A program made the translations under genes and the position numbers. Below the pieces are notes generated by a model. It did no database searches, had not been told where the DNA came from, and was given only the letters and a program-made list of their open reading frames with translations. A stretch of 64,000 nucleotides of DNA from the NCBI GenBank assembly GCA_022614855.1, contig JAKEHU010000029.1, positions 1 to 64,000 on the forward strand. The letters are read 5' to 3'. Positions 25,371 through 33,778 of this stretch are shown here, piece by piece. This DNA is from Chlamydiota bacterium (GTDB taxonomy: Bacteria > Chlamydiota > Chlamydiia > Chlamydiales > Rhabdochlamydiaceae). Each line of letters opens with the position of its first letter. Position 1 is the first letter of the stretch.

Positions 25371-25766
25371 ATGGACTTTTGGCAAAATCTTTTTATTCTC
25401 ATTAGCCGCTTATGCATCGCTTCATTGTACATATGGGCAGCGTCAGCAAAGTTGGCAAATTGGAGAGGAACGATTGCTTACATGCAATCTAAGAATTTTC
25501 CACTGATAGTCCTATCTCTTCCCATAGCGATAATCCTGCAAATTGGCGGAGGGGTTCTAGTAGCTTTGGGATTTTATACACGAGTTGGGGCGCTCATTCT
25601 CATTCTATTTACCATCCCTGCTACAATTAAGATGCACGACTTCTGGAATCTTTCAGGTGAGATGCGAACGATAGAAAAGACCTTTTTCATGAAAGATGTA
25701 GCGATCATTGGGGGCCTTCTTTTGCTTTTGATTTTTGGGCCGGGCAACTTGTCGATAAATGGGTAG
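25371..25766 (+). CDS. DoxX-family membrane protein
   Basis: The 131-aa product has four predicted membrane helices and the DoxX signature elements: RLCIASLYIWAASAKLANW in the first helix, LQIGGGVLVALGFYTRVGALILILFTIPAT in the middle and a C-terminal KDVAIIGGLLLLLIFGPG. DoxX proteins are poorly characterised integral membrane proteins, some linked to thiol or quinone redox. It is convergent with the next gene, 3 bases away. Confidence 0.88.
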   Translation: MDFWQNLFILISRLCIASLYIWAASAKLANWRGTIAYMQSKNFPLIVLSLPIAIILQIGGGVLVALGFYTRVGALILILFTIPATIKMHDFWNLSGEMRTIEKTFFMKDVAIIGGLLLLLIFGPGNLSING

Positions 25767-25769
25767 GAA

Positions 25770-26294
25770 TTAGACTTGATGCAGAGGGTTGTTTTTAAAC
25801 ACACTATCCAACCATTCTGAGTTTTTTGTTATATTTAACAATTTGATTTCTTTTTTTATTATAAAATCAGATTGCTGAGTACGAATAACGTCTGCTCCAT
25901 CGATGAGCAACCGGTCTGTTTCAATATGAAGGTGATTTTTTGGAATCAATGTTGTACGTACAGGTAAATCTGTTTTATCAAATATCTCAATAACTGGAGC
26001 ATTAAGTGCAATATCTCCTACTAATACTGATCCAGGCCCAATTTTAATCCCTTTGGATGCGATTAAACTTATTTTTTTAAGAACATGAATAACAGTGTTT
26101 TCATAGATGATTACTTCATCTATACGTGTAAATGCAGGTTTAACAACGGCTGTAAAAGCGCGATCCTGTGTCTTGTGCGGATAAGGATAGCTTTCTTGCC
26201 CATCTAAACAGGCTTGAAAAAAATTATCAACAGGTATCCAAGGAACTCTCCCATCAGGAATTCCAAATCGAACCCTTCCGATAGTAGAAGCCAT
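25770..26294 (-). CDS. Hypothetical protein, beta-rich
   Basis: The 174-aa product begins MASTIGRVRFGIPDGRVPWIPVDNFFQACLDGQE and later has alternating hydrophobic strands (ASKGIKIGPGSVLVGDIALNAPVIEIF, HIETDRLLIDGADVI) that suggest a beta-solenoid or beta-sandwich. It has no signal peptide. I do not recognise it. Confidence 0.5.
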   Translation of the reverse strand: MASTIGRVRFGIPDGRVPWIPVDNFFQACLDGQESYPYPHKTQDRAFTAVVKPAFTRIDEVIIYENTVIHVLKKISLIASKGIKIGPGSVLVGDIALNAPVIEIFDKTDLPVRTTLIPKNHLHIETDRLLIDGADVIRTQQSDFIIKKEIKLLNITKNSEWLDSVFKNNPLHQV

Positions 26295-26425
26295 ATATAT
26301 CCTATATTAAAAAAGCAGTAATTTTATCAGGGAAAAGCTTACATTCCAAGAAAATGTATTTCTTAAAATTATTTATTTTGTCTATTCTTTATTTTTCTTA
26401 ACATAAGGGACCCATATAGAAATCT

Positions 26426-27583
26426 ATGCAAAAAACATTCCTAATAACTTTTTTACTCTTTTCTTTTTTTGCTAGTACAATAGTTTTTTCAGAAGAACAA
26501 TCCTCATGCCCTCCCTGCCGAAAAAAATCTTTACCTTCTTGTGAATGTTTGACAGTCCCCTTTTATAATCTCGAATGTGACTTCGGACAGCAGATTTCGA
26601 TAGACTTTTTATATTGGTTTGCGAAAGAAAATGGACTATCTTATGCGACACGTATTATAGCCGCGCCGCGTATTGTTGGCGGAGGGACAAGGCCTGTCTC
26701 CGATAAAGATTTCTATTTTGATGCTGACTTTGATCCTGGATTTCGCTTAGGAATGGGCTACCATACTCCGAATGACCACTGGGATATCGATGCAACATGG
26801 ACCTATTTTCACAATAAGGTCAAAGCTTCTAAGAGGGTCTCTCCTCATTTTGGTGAAGGACTGCCAACTGTAGAGGGTCAGGAAACTCTTGTTAATTATT
26901 GGAATGATGGATCACTTCTTACAACGACAATGTACGATTCGATAAAAACTCGTTGGGATTTAAATTTTAATCTGATCGATTTAAGCTTAGGAAGAAAATT
27001 TTGGGTCTCAAAAAAAACTACTCTGACTCCCTTTGTTGCTTTAAGGGGTTCGTGGACTAGGATTCGTTTTTTCTTAAAAGGTCTTCGCGATGTCGTAGAT
27101 CCAGAGGAAGGTCTTATTTTTTCCATCAATAACAAGACCAATTTATTCAACCACTATTGGGGCGTTGGATTTGTAGCTGGAGCAAATTCAAGCTGGCATT
27201 TTGTACGCAATTTCAGCATATTTGGTTCAGCTGATTTTTCTCTTCTTTGGGGAAAATTTTCATTTACGAGAAAAAATCGGTTCAGTGATACTTCACCCCT
27301 ACTTTCAACCTTTGATATCTCTAACCATACTTTTGGCATGCAGCCAATTCTTGATTTAGCGTTGGGATTTAGATGGGAAAGTAATCTAGGCCGCCGCTGC
27401 CACATTGCATTAGATACAGGATGGGAATACCACTTCTGGATTAACCATGTGAAAAGAAAAACTTTTCATCGATTTGGGGTTGAGTCAGCTGGAGTGGTTC
27501 TTGTGGATGTACCCATTCTTGATTTCATACAAAATGATTTAGTGCTTTCAGGGCTTGTTGCGCGCCTTCGGCTGGATTTTTAG
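26426..27583 (+). CDS. MOMP-like outer-membrane beta-barrel protein
   Basis: The 385-aa product has a signal peptide (MQKTFLITFLLFSFFASTIVFSEE), then a cysteine-containing linker (CPPCRKKSLPSCEC) and a barrel of alternating strands ending in LRLDF with a terminal phenylalanine. QQISIDFLYWFAKENGLSYAT and DPGFRLGMGYHTPNDHWDIDATWTYFH match the Legionella-MOMP/Lpg1974-like family, which is expanded in Waddlia and Simkania-type chlamydiae. It is probably a porin in the cysteine-linked envelope. Confidence 0.85.
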   Translation: MQKTFLITFLLFSFFASTIVFSEEQSSCPPCRKKSLPSCECLTVPFYNLECDFGQQISIDFLYWFAKENGLSYATRIIAAPRIVGGGTRPVSDKDFYFDADFDPGFRLGMGYHTPNDHWDIDATWTYFHNKVKASKRVSPHFGEGLPTVEGQETLVNYWNDGSLLTTTMYDSIKTRWDLNFNLIDLSLGRKFWVSKKTTLTPFVALRGSWTRIRFFLKGLRDVVDPEEGLIFSINNKTNLFNHYWGVGFVAGANSSWHFVRNFSIFGSADFSLLWGKFSFTRKNRFSDTSPLLSTFDISNHTFGMQPILDLALGFRWESNLGRRCHIALDTGWEYHFWINHVKRKTFHRFGVESAGVVLVDVPILDFIQNDLVLSGLVARLRLDF

Positions 27584-27780
27584 TGGTCGATTACAAAGCT
27601 GATTTTAGCATTCACTCTATACTTGACAATCCTGTCATTTTGCACATTGGCGTGAATCCATTTGACGTCAATCTGCTTAATATTTTTGACCGTTTTACTC
27701 GCTTCTCGTATTCCTGATTCTAAAGCATCTTCAATACTTTTCCCCTCACAAAGCACTTCGATCACTTTTGCAATGGACAT
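27580..27780 (-). CDS. Dodecin-family flavin-binding protein
   Basis: The 66-aa product matches dodecin layout: KVIEVLCEGKSIEDALESGIREASKTVKNIKQIDVKWIHANVQNDRIVKYRVNAKISFVI, with one helix and three strands. Dodecins form twelve-subunit shells that store flavins. The 3' end overlaps the convergent MOMP-like gene by 4 bases. Confidence 0.88.
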   Translation of the reverse strand: MSIAKVIEVLCEGKSIEDALESGIREASKTVKNIKQIDVKWIHANVQNDRIVKYRVNAKISFVIDH

Positions 27781-27893
27781 ACCATTCTCCCCCCAGACTT
27801 CCCTTGCCCTTCTTGTAGATCTTCTCGTTGTTAGTTGTAAATAAAATTTTTTAAAAGTAGAAATTCACAAAATGGGGAGCTATAATACTTCTG

Positions 27894-28562
27894 ATGAAAA
27901 GCTTATTATTTGACATTGGGGTTTCAACTTTTTCAGCCATTTCCTATGTTAAAAAATTACCTGTAACACCTGGTCATGATGCGGGGTTCTTTGTAGGCAT
28001 GCAGCTTTTTTCTATCGCCACTTGCTTTGATGGCGCACTCCAGTTTCTTTTAATAAAAGAAATAAAGGAAGAAGTAACAAAAGCAGACCATTCCTTTATA
28101 AATGGTATTACAAGCGCCATTTTAGAAGAGGCCACCTATTCAGGAATATTACTTACAAGAAGCAAAACAGCGATGATCTTTCGTTTTGCTGCTGTCCTAT
28201 CAATTGCCATGCCAGCTGCTGGAACCCTTGTCGGAAGAGCTGCAACAACTTCACACCTTACTCTAGATACAAAATTAGCATTTGTCTGGGCCATAGTGCG
28301 GGAGCTCCTTTTGCAGACCCTACCAGAATCCTATTCCGCCCGCCTCTTTATTTTTACCGATAGCCTAGTTTGTGGCCTTGCTGATGTTTCTCCCTCACCT
28401 TCTGCCATTGTTATTCCCAAATTTAGCAATCTTTGGTGGTATAAATTCATTTCTGCAATGTTTTTTCGAATCATTGCAAACAAAGGAGCGCTAAGAGCTG
28501 GAATAGCAGCACCTATTACTCAGCACCTTTTCTTCAATATTTCTCGTAGTTTTTCTGAATAA
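27894..28562 (+). CDS. CPBP-like membrane protein
   Basis: The 222-aa product is hydrophobic with several predicted membrane helices. It holds a glutamate-pair segment (ILEEATYSGILL) and a C-terminal QHLFFNI (HxxxN); the middle FxxxH motif is not clear. This makes a CPBP-type relationship likely but weak, and resembles the pair at 3265-4505. It starts upstream of the EEP-type gene in the same direction. Confidence 0.5.
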   Translation: MKSLLFDIGVSTFSAISYVKKLPVTPGHDAGFFVGMQLFSIATCFDGALQFLLIKEIKEEVTKADHSFINGITSAILEEATYSGILLTRSKTAMIFRFAAVLSIAMPAAGTLVGRAATTSHLTLDTKLAFVWAIVRELLLQTLPESYSARLFIFTDSLVCGLADVSPSPSAIVIPKFSNLWWYKFISAMFFRIIANKGALRAGIAAPITQHLFFNISRSFSE

Positions 28563-28618
28563 TCTATTTTTTTAAGACAAATTGTAGTAAGCTTTTTGGC
28601 TTCAAATCAGGGGGCAAT

Positions 28619-29797
28619 ATGGGCAATGCATTTAGCGGTAGTGTTAATCATACAACAGCTCACTCCACGTCTATTCCCATACCAAAACCTGCTGTTGCGT
28701 ACCCTTCATGGCAAAATACAGTTTCATGGCACCTCTTTTCCCTTGCATCGCATTTGACAAGTCCCATTTGTTTGACGAGAGAGTATTTGGTTGATTGCTA
28801 CGTTGCAGATATCCTCTATCCAGACAAAAATCGAGTGGTCTTGTTTGCTATTCGCTTTTTCTACTTTGCAGGAGCACTTTATTGCTTTACTGCCTCTCTT
28901 TTTACAACTCTACCGGGAGTTGCTCTTCGCTACTTTGCTATTTTAATCCGACAGAATAATTTTCTTTATGCAAAAGGCGAAGCTAAAGAAATAAATATGC
29001 TCGATGAAACCTTTACTCTCTTATCATGGAATATTGCTGGAGTTCCTGCTGGCTATTCTCTGTCAGACGGAGGAGTTAGCCATTGGAGAGAGAGAATAGA
29101 TAGAATCATCGAGACCATTCTAAAAAAAGATCCAAAAGTCATTTGTCTTTATGAAGTTTTTGACCAGCTTTTATGCGATGTGCTCATACAAAGATTAAAA
29201 GAAAAATATGCACATTTCTATTTTACTATTGGGAATAGCAGTATAGGGACTAATTCAGGTATTTTTATTGCAAGTAAATTTGCATTAAAAGATGCAGAGT
29301 TTGAACCATTCCCTGAATCAATGCTTGTTGGACGAACAAAGTATTGTCGAAAAGGGGTGTTTTCTTTTGGTACCGGCCCTTATCGAACTTTTGCAACGCA
29401 CCTTCAACATTCGGAAGCAGTGGGGTTTACTACAGAAAAAGAGGTGCAAGCTCGCAGCGATCAACTGGATCTCATCATTGAAAAAATGAAAAAATGCCAA
29501 AAATCTATCCTTGTAGGGGATCTCAATTTTGACGAAATCGAGTATAGAAAATCACAAGAAAAATATGGTCTATATAGCCCTTTAGATAACGCAACTTGGG
29601 GAGGAGACTCCTTATTGGCTAAGCGATGGGGAAAACTCCCTTCAGGTCCAACTATTCTTGATTATGCCATTGTTTTGAAAGCGCATAATATACTCTTAGA
29701 TACTTCTCGAATAGAAAATAATTTTGATTGTAAGAAATTTAACTGGAAGTCTCTTTCGGATCATAGCGGACTCTATATTACTATAGAAAAAACATAA
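28619..29797 (+). CDS. Endonuclease/exonuclease/phosphatase-family protein with myristoylation-like N-terminus
   Basis: The 392-aa product carries a complete EEP catalytic set from about residue 130: LLSWNIAG, LYEVFD (metal glutamate), FATHLQHSE, LVGDLNFDE (GDxN), LDYAIV and SLSDHSGLYI (SDH). Such domains include sphingomyelinases, inositol phosphatases and nucleases; this looks more like the phosphodiesterase branch. The N-terminus MGNAFSGS fits the eukaryotic N-myristoylation consensus MGxxxS, and residues 75-115 are hydrophobic (membrane segment). There is no signal peptide. GGGGG precedes the start. A host-modified, membrane-targeted effector is an inference. Confidence 0.8.
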   Translation: MGNAFSGSVNHTTAHSTSIPIPKPAVAYPSWQNTVSWHLFSLASHLTSPICLTREYLVDCYVADILYPDKNRVVLFAIRFFYFAGALYCFTASLFTTLPGVALRYFAILIRQNNFLYAKGEAKEINMLDETFTLLSWNIAGVPAGYSLSDGGVSHWRERIDRIIETILKKDPKVICLYEVFDQLLCDVLIQRLKEKYAHFYFTIGNSSIGTNSGIFIASKFALKDAEFEPFPESMLVGRTKYCRKGVFSFGTGPYRTFATHLQHSEAVGFTTEKEVQARSDQLDLIIEKMKKCQKSILVGDLNFDEIEYRKSQEKYGLYSPLDNATWGGDSLLAKRWGKLPSGPTILDYAIVLKAHNILLDTSRIENNFDCKKFNWKSLSDHSGLYITIEKT

Positions 29798-29834
29798 GCT
29801 CATGAACCTAGGCTCTAGAAAAAAAACTCATAAC

Positions 29835-29996
29835 TATACCGAAATGAACTCAAAAACTGGATTTTCGGCTGCGCCAAAGCACCGCAATTCGTCGATCTTA
29901 AATGACCTCATATTATTAATATTAGGTCATTTAAGATCGACGAATTTCGAAAGCTTTCACGTTGCCCAAAACCAATTTTTGAATTCATTTCGGTAT
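29835..29996. repeat. Nested-palindrome element (copy 3)
   Basis: The ends TATACCGAAATGAA (29835) and its partner TTCATTTCGGTATA (to 29996) form the outer repeat, with related AACTCAAAAACTGG and CCAATTTTTGAATT beside them. An inner perfect 23-base inverted repeat lies at 29886-29908 and 29924-29946. Any open frame in it is an effect of the palindrome. It has the same two-level architecture as the elements at 864 and 40617. Confidence 0.8.
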
Positions 29997-30013
29997 AAAG
30001 TAGAAAAATAGGA

Positions 30014-30409
30014 ATGACAACTGTAAAAACCATAGATCCAGAGCTACTACAATATGTTGAGGATCTTCTAGTTAAATCAGAAGATTCAAAAGAGCACGCT
30101 ATATTATCAGGAGGAGAGTATGATCTTATTATTGGAAAAAATGTAAATAAATTTTTCTCAGTTGATAATGATCGTGGTCTTAAGATAAAAAATATTTTTG
30201 TTTTCGGTCGTTTAGCATTTAATCCGAAATTCCCTATCGGAAATGGATGTCCTAGTCCAAAAGTTGTGGTTCGAAACATTTATGTTATTGGAAATGGTAA
30301 ATTAGATGTTTTTTACGTGACCCTTGAGTGTTTAAATCGACAAACTTTTGATAATAAAGAAGCATTCCGCAATGCTTTGCTCTCATCACCGAAGGAAAAA
30401 ATTTTCTAG
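30014..30409 (+). CDS. Small hypothetical protein, paralogue of 30975-31364
   Basis: The 131-aa soluble product aligns with the gene at 30975: KTIDPELLQYVEDLL against SSVDPDVQYYVNYLF, then FGRLAFNP against LGKLSFNP, PKVVVRNIYVIGNGKL against PKVVARNIYFIGNGQL, and C-terminal LLSSPKEKIF against LLSSPKNTIL. No known family. It starts 18 bases after a palindromic element. Confidence 0.65.
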   Translation: MTTVKTIDPELLQYVEDLLVKSEDSKEHAILSGGEYDLIIGKNVNKFFSVDNDRGLKIKNIFVFGRLAFNPKFPIGNGCPSPKVVVRNIYVIGNGKLDVFYVTLECLNRQTFDNKEAFRNALLSSPKEKIF

Positions 30410-30453
30410 AAGATAATGAACCTATCCCATTATTCAATCAAATGGAGTAAATG

Positions 30454-30897
30454 ATGCCAAAATCTATACACGGTACTACTTTAGCAGGGCTTCCACTTGA
30501 AAGATGGCAAACTTTTTCTAATATTTCCGATGATGTAACTCAAGATCTGGAAAAAATTGCTAGATCTAGCTTTAATAAGAATGAGGTTACCGACTTTTTC
30601 ATAAGTGAAAAGAAGACAATAACCTTGGATTTTTCTGATGGAAAAAATCGATATTTTAACGATATTGTCGTTTTAGGTAAATTGACCATTCAATCTTCAA
30701 TAGAAGATGAAAAACTCCGGCCAACTCTTCATGCCCGTCACATTTTCACCATCAATCAATCTACTTCCACAAAAAATGTATTCGTTCAACCAAAAAGTTG
30801 GAATATTTATTCTAAAGTAGATGACTTTAAGAGTGAACTAACCACTCTTTTGAAAGAGAATAGAGTATCGAATAAAAAATCGAAGCAAAAATCTTAG
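30454..30897 (+). CDS. Small hypothetical protein, divergent member of the same trio
   Basis: The 147-aa product shares the central strand region with its neighbours (NDIVVLGKLTIQ... ARHIFTI against NIIILGKLSFN... ARNIYFI) but has a different N-terminus and a lysine-rich tail (NKKSKQKS). The second of two adjacent ATGs is chosen because GGAG is then 6-7 bases away. The family is unknown. Confidence 0.6.
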   Translation: MPKSIHGTTLAGLPLERWQTFSNISDDVTQDLEKIARSSFNKNEVTDFFISEKKTITLDFSDGKNRYFNDIVVLGKLTIQSSIEDEKLRPTLHARHIFTINQSTSTKNVFVQPKSWNIYSKVDDFKSELTTLLKENRVSNKKSKQKS

Positions 30898-30974
30898 TCT
30901 ATTGCAGGAAACTTATTATTGAAATTATCCATTCAGGACGATACACTTTTTCCTTATAAAAAAGGAGGAGAGTT

Positions 30975-31364
30975 ATGACGACTATATCGTCTGTGGATCC
31001 CGATGTACAATACTATGTCAATTATCTTTTCGACAGGCTGGATGATTCAAAAGATTATGATATGTACTCATCAGGACCAGACGTTGACCTTATTGTAAGT
31101 AAAAATGATCAAAAAGACTTTTCTGTCCATATAAGCCTTGAATTTAAAAATATCATTATTTTAGGCAAATTATCCTTTAATCCACTAGATTCCGGTTATG
31201 GTGCAAAAGAACCTAAAGTTGTTGCTCGAAATATCTATTTTATTGGGAATGGTCAGTTGACTACTTCTCATGTAACTCTTCAATGTTTAAGCCGCAAAGC
31301 ATTTGCAACTAAAGAAGAGCTCCGCAAGTTCCTGCTTTCTTCACCGAAAAATACAATTTTATAG
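30975..31364 (+). CDS. Small hypothetical protein, paralogue of 30014-30409
   Basis: The 129-aa product is a clear paralogue of the first gene in the trio (see 30014-30409). AGGAGGAG precedes the ATG, a strong ribosome binding site. It lacks a signal peptide and membrane segments. The trio looks like a lineage-specific duplication. Confidence 0.65.
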   Translation: MTTISSVDPDVQYYVNYLFDRLDDSKDYDMYSSGPDVDLIVSKNDQKDFSVHISLEFKNIIILGKLSFNPLDSGYGAKEPKVVARNIYFIGNGQLTTSHVTLQCLSRKAFATKEELRKFLLSSPKNTIL

Positions 31365-31374
31365 GAAGGTTGAA

Positions 31375-31893
31375 TCAAAATGCATAGCCATAAGAGATAT
31401 TAATCGATGGAGCAAATCGAAATTTCTTATGGGTATAGGCAGTTGGAGAGACAGCAACCTGAAAAAATCTCTTATCATTTTTAGGATTTAGGTAACTCTT
31501 TCCCAAAATGATCCCAGGAGCGATATATCCTGCGCCTCTTCTCCACTTATTTCCCATACAGTTTGCATAACCACCGCGAACTCCTAAACCAAAATAGAAT
31601 TGAGAATCAAGCGAAGGCTTGGGGTAATATAAATAACTTGTGTAAGCATGTAACTCATAAATAAAGACAAGAGGAACGACCCCTCCGCCAATTTCAAATC
31701 CATTGTGGTTGTGTTGGCTTCGATATCCAATATTTAATCCAAAGAGGGCTGGAAACCCGAAGCTAAAGCTAAAATACCCATATTGATCATCAATGTCTTT
31801 ACACTCATTTGAAGCTGGAGTTTCCTTTTCATTTCCACGCAGAGCGGATAAGAAACAAAAAGAGAAAAGGATTGGAATAATCCATTTTTTCAT
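31375..31893 (-). CDS. Predicted outer-membrane beta-barrel protein
   Basis: The 172-aa product has a signal peptide (MKKWIIPILFSFCFLSALRG) and alternating hydrophobic/polar strands with many tyrosines, ending in SYGYAF with the C-terminal phenylalanine typical of barrel proteins. It is small enough for an eight-strand barrel. No family is named. Confidence 0.65.
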   Translation of the reverse strand: MKKWIIPILFSFCFLSALRGNEKETPASNECKDIDDQYGYFSFSFGFPALFGLNIGYRSQHNHNGFEIGGGVVPLVFIYELHAYTSYLYYPKPSLDSQFYFGLGVRGGYANCMGNKWRRGAGYIAPGIILGKSYLNPKNDKRFFQVAVSPTAYTHKKFRFAPSINISYGYAF

Positions 31894-31984
31894 GATTTAC
31901 CTCATTAATTGGCAGGGTATTATCTATGAATTTGCATTAAATGCGTAGATATAGGAATATTTTCAAAAAAATGCGGTAAATATT

Positions 31985-33307
31985 TTGGAAAAGATTGAGA
32001 AAAAAGATTTTGAATTTGGAGGCCCCATCGGGGCGTTTTTCATCATTATTTTTTCCCATCTTCTCGTCTATTATTTCTGGATTTCTCTAACCTATTATCA
32101 AGGCGACCTGATCTATCCGTCGTCTTTGGCTGATTTTCCCTCTTTTTTTCAGAGAATGGGTAAACACATTGCCGAGGGGGCTGCCCCAACTGGTGCATCG
32201 ATAGCGATATATCTTGGCTTTATTGTCTTTCAGTTCGGACTTGCTCGGTTTCTTCCAGGTATTAAAGTAAAAGGGCTAGCAATCCCCTCAGAGGGCAATC
32301 GACAATTGACCTATATCTGTAATGGGATTTCATGTTGGTATGCAACTCTTTTCACCGCATTTATTTTGCATTTCACAGGTCTATTTTCTTTAACGTTATT
32401 TACTGATCACATGGGAGGATTGATTACCATTGGTATCATTTCTGCAAATCTTCTATCTCTCATTCTCTATGCTAGTGCCATTTTGCTGAAAAAAGAAAAT
32501 AACCCATCTGGAAGGCCCATCTATGATTTTTTTATGGGCAATATGCTCAACCCAAGAATTGGACCCGTTGATCTCAAATTATTCTCGGAAATCAGGATTC
32601 CATGGATGCTGCTTTTTTTCTTAACTCTATCTGCTGCTGCCAAACAATATGAAACCTACGGCACAATTTCTGCTTCTATGGCCTTCATGATCATTGCTCA
32701 TGGGCTTTACACCAATGCCTGTATGAAGGGAGAAGAGTGCATTCCCACAACATGGGACATTTTTCATGAAAAGTTTGGCTGGATGTTGATTTTTTGGAAT
32801 TATGTCGGGGTTCCCTTTGTCTACTGTTTTCAATCTTTCTACATTCTTAAAAACAATCCAGAGTTCTCAACGGGATTCATGGTTTTCTTATTTACTACGC
32901 TTTTAATTGCCTACTATGTTTGGGATACGGCAAATAGCCAGAAAAATCGATTTCGCATGCAACTTCGAAATACCTTTGTCCAGAGAAAAACATTTCCTCA
33001 ACTTCCATGGGGAACTTTGCACAATCCTCTGACGTTAAAAACAGCAAGCGGTGATCCTCTTCTCATTGATGGCTGGTATCGCTACGCTCGGAAAATCCAT
33101 TACACTGCAGATACCATAATGGCAACTACTTGGGGATTGAGCTGTGGGTTTACGGGAATTCTTCCCTATTTTTATCCCATTTTTTTCATGTTGATGATTA
33201 CCCATCGCTATCAAAGAGACTATCATCGCTGTGCAAAAAAATATGGCGAAGATTGGAAGCGTTATTGTGAACTCGTTCCGTATAAATTCATTCCCTATAT
33301 ATATTAG
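31985..33307 (+). CDS. Sterol reductase-family membrane protein (ERG4/ERG24 type)
   Basis: The 440-aa polytopic membrane protein carries the sterol C14/C24 reductase family signature: GRPIYDFFMGNMLNPRIGPVDLK near residue 177 and a C-terminal HRYQRDYHRCAKKYGEDWKRYCELVPYKFIPYIY. These are hallmarks of the eukaryotic family that includes Delta14-, Delta7- and Delta24(28)-sterol reductases; bacterial cases are rare and known from Coxiella and some chlamydiae. It probably acts on host sterols with NADPH (inference). The frame starts with TTG; no ATG lies nearby, so the start is uncertain. Confidence 0.88.
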   Translation: MEKIEKKDFEFGGPIGAFFIIIFSHLLVYYFWISLTYYQGDLIYPSSLADFPSFFQRMGKHIAEGAAPTGASIAIYLGFIVFQFGLARFLPGIKVKGLAIPSEGNRQLTYICNGISCWYATLFTAFILHFTGLFSLTLFTDHMGGLITIGIISANLLSLILYASAILLKKENNPSGRPIYDFFMGNMLNPRIGPVDLKLFSEIRIPWMLLFFLTLSAAAKQYETYGTISASMAFMIIAHGLYTNACMKGEECIPTTWDIFHEKFGWMLIFWNYVGVPFVYCFQSFYILKNNPEFSTGFMVFLFTTLLIAYYVWDTANSQKNRFRMQLRNTFVQRKTFPQLPWGTLHNPLTLKTASGDPLLIDGWYRYARKIHYTADTIMATTWGLSCGFTGILPYFYPIFFMLMITHRYQRDYHRCAKKYGEDWKRYCELVPYKFIPYIY

Positions 33308-33318
33308 CTTTGTAGAAC

Positions 33319-33717
33319 CTATTCCATAGGAATTTGCCTTAAGGTCTTTTTTTCTGAATGACGCTTTTTTTCTTCGAGAATTCTTTGCTGACCACGCCTG
33401 GATCGCCTTCTTTTTTGCCTGCGGATTTTTTCTGCTAATTTTTGCTTTTCTGATTGGATCCCTTTTTCGATTGTCTCGATCCGATCACAGAGCTCTTTGC
33501 GAGCAAAGTAGCGATTCATCTCGCGAGATCGCTCTTTCTGACATTTGATCTCGACTCCTGTTGGGATATGTTTTAAATAGACACAGGATGAGGTCTTTTG
33601 AATCTTTTGCCCACCCCTTCCAGATCCAAGAATAAATTTCTCAATGAGATCTTCTTCACGAATGTTGAGGATTTCCATTCGCTTCTCTAAAGCCTCTTTT
33701 TTTTCTTTTCTAATCAT
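33319..33717 (-). CDS. GGQ-domain release factor-like protein
   Basis: The 132-aa product has the peptidyl-tRNA hydrolase domain of class I release factors: LGSGRGGQKIQKTSSCVYLKHIPTGVEIKCQKERSREMNRYFA. It lacks the stop-codon recognition domain. The C-terminal tail is strongly basic (RRQKRRRSRRGQQR), like ArfB/YaeJ or C12orf65, which rescue stalled ribosomes by entering the empty mRNA channel. It could provide a backup for the SmpB-tmRNA system also in this window. Confidence 0.88.
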   Translation of the reverse strand: MIRKEKKEALEKRMEILNIREEDLIEKFILGSGRGGQKIQKTSSCVYLKHIPTGVEIKCQKERSREMNRYFARKELCDRIETIEKGIQSEKQKLAEKIRRQKRRRSRRGQQRILEEKKRHSEKKTLRQIPME

Positions 33718-33778
33718 AGTTGCCTTAATTATCTCTTCTTTTTACAATTCATTCTTTTTTTTAAAAAGGAGAAAACAG

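Noticed and set aside
29802-30011. 69-aa ORF across the nested palindrome
   Set aside because: It exists only because the palindrome lacks stops in that frame; both strands give similar products.
33644-33778. N-terminal extension of the HPRT frame by 45 residues
   Set aside because: It overlaps the divergent release factor gene and has no ribosome site; the signal peptide begins at 33779 after a good AAGGAG.
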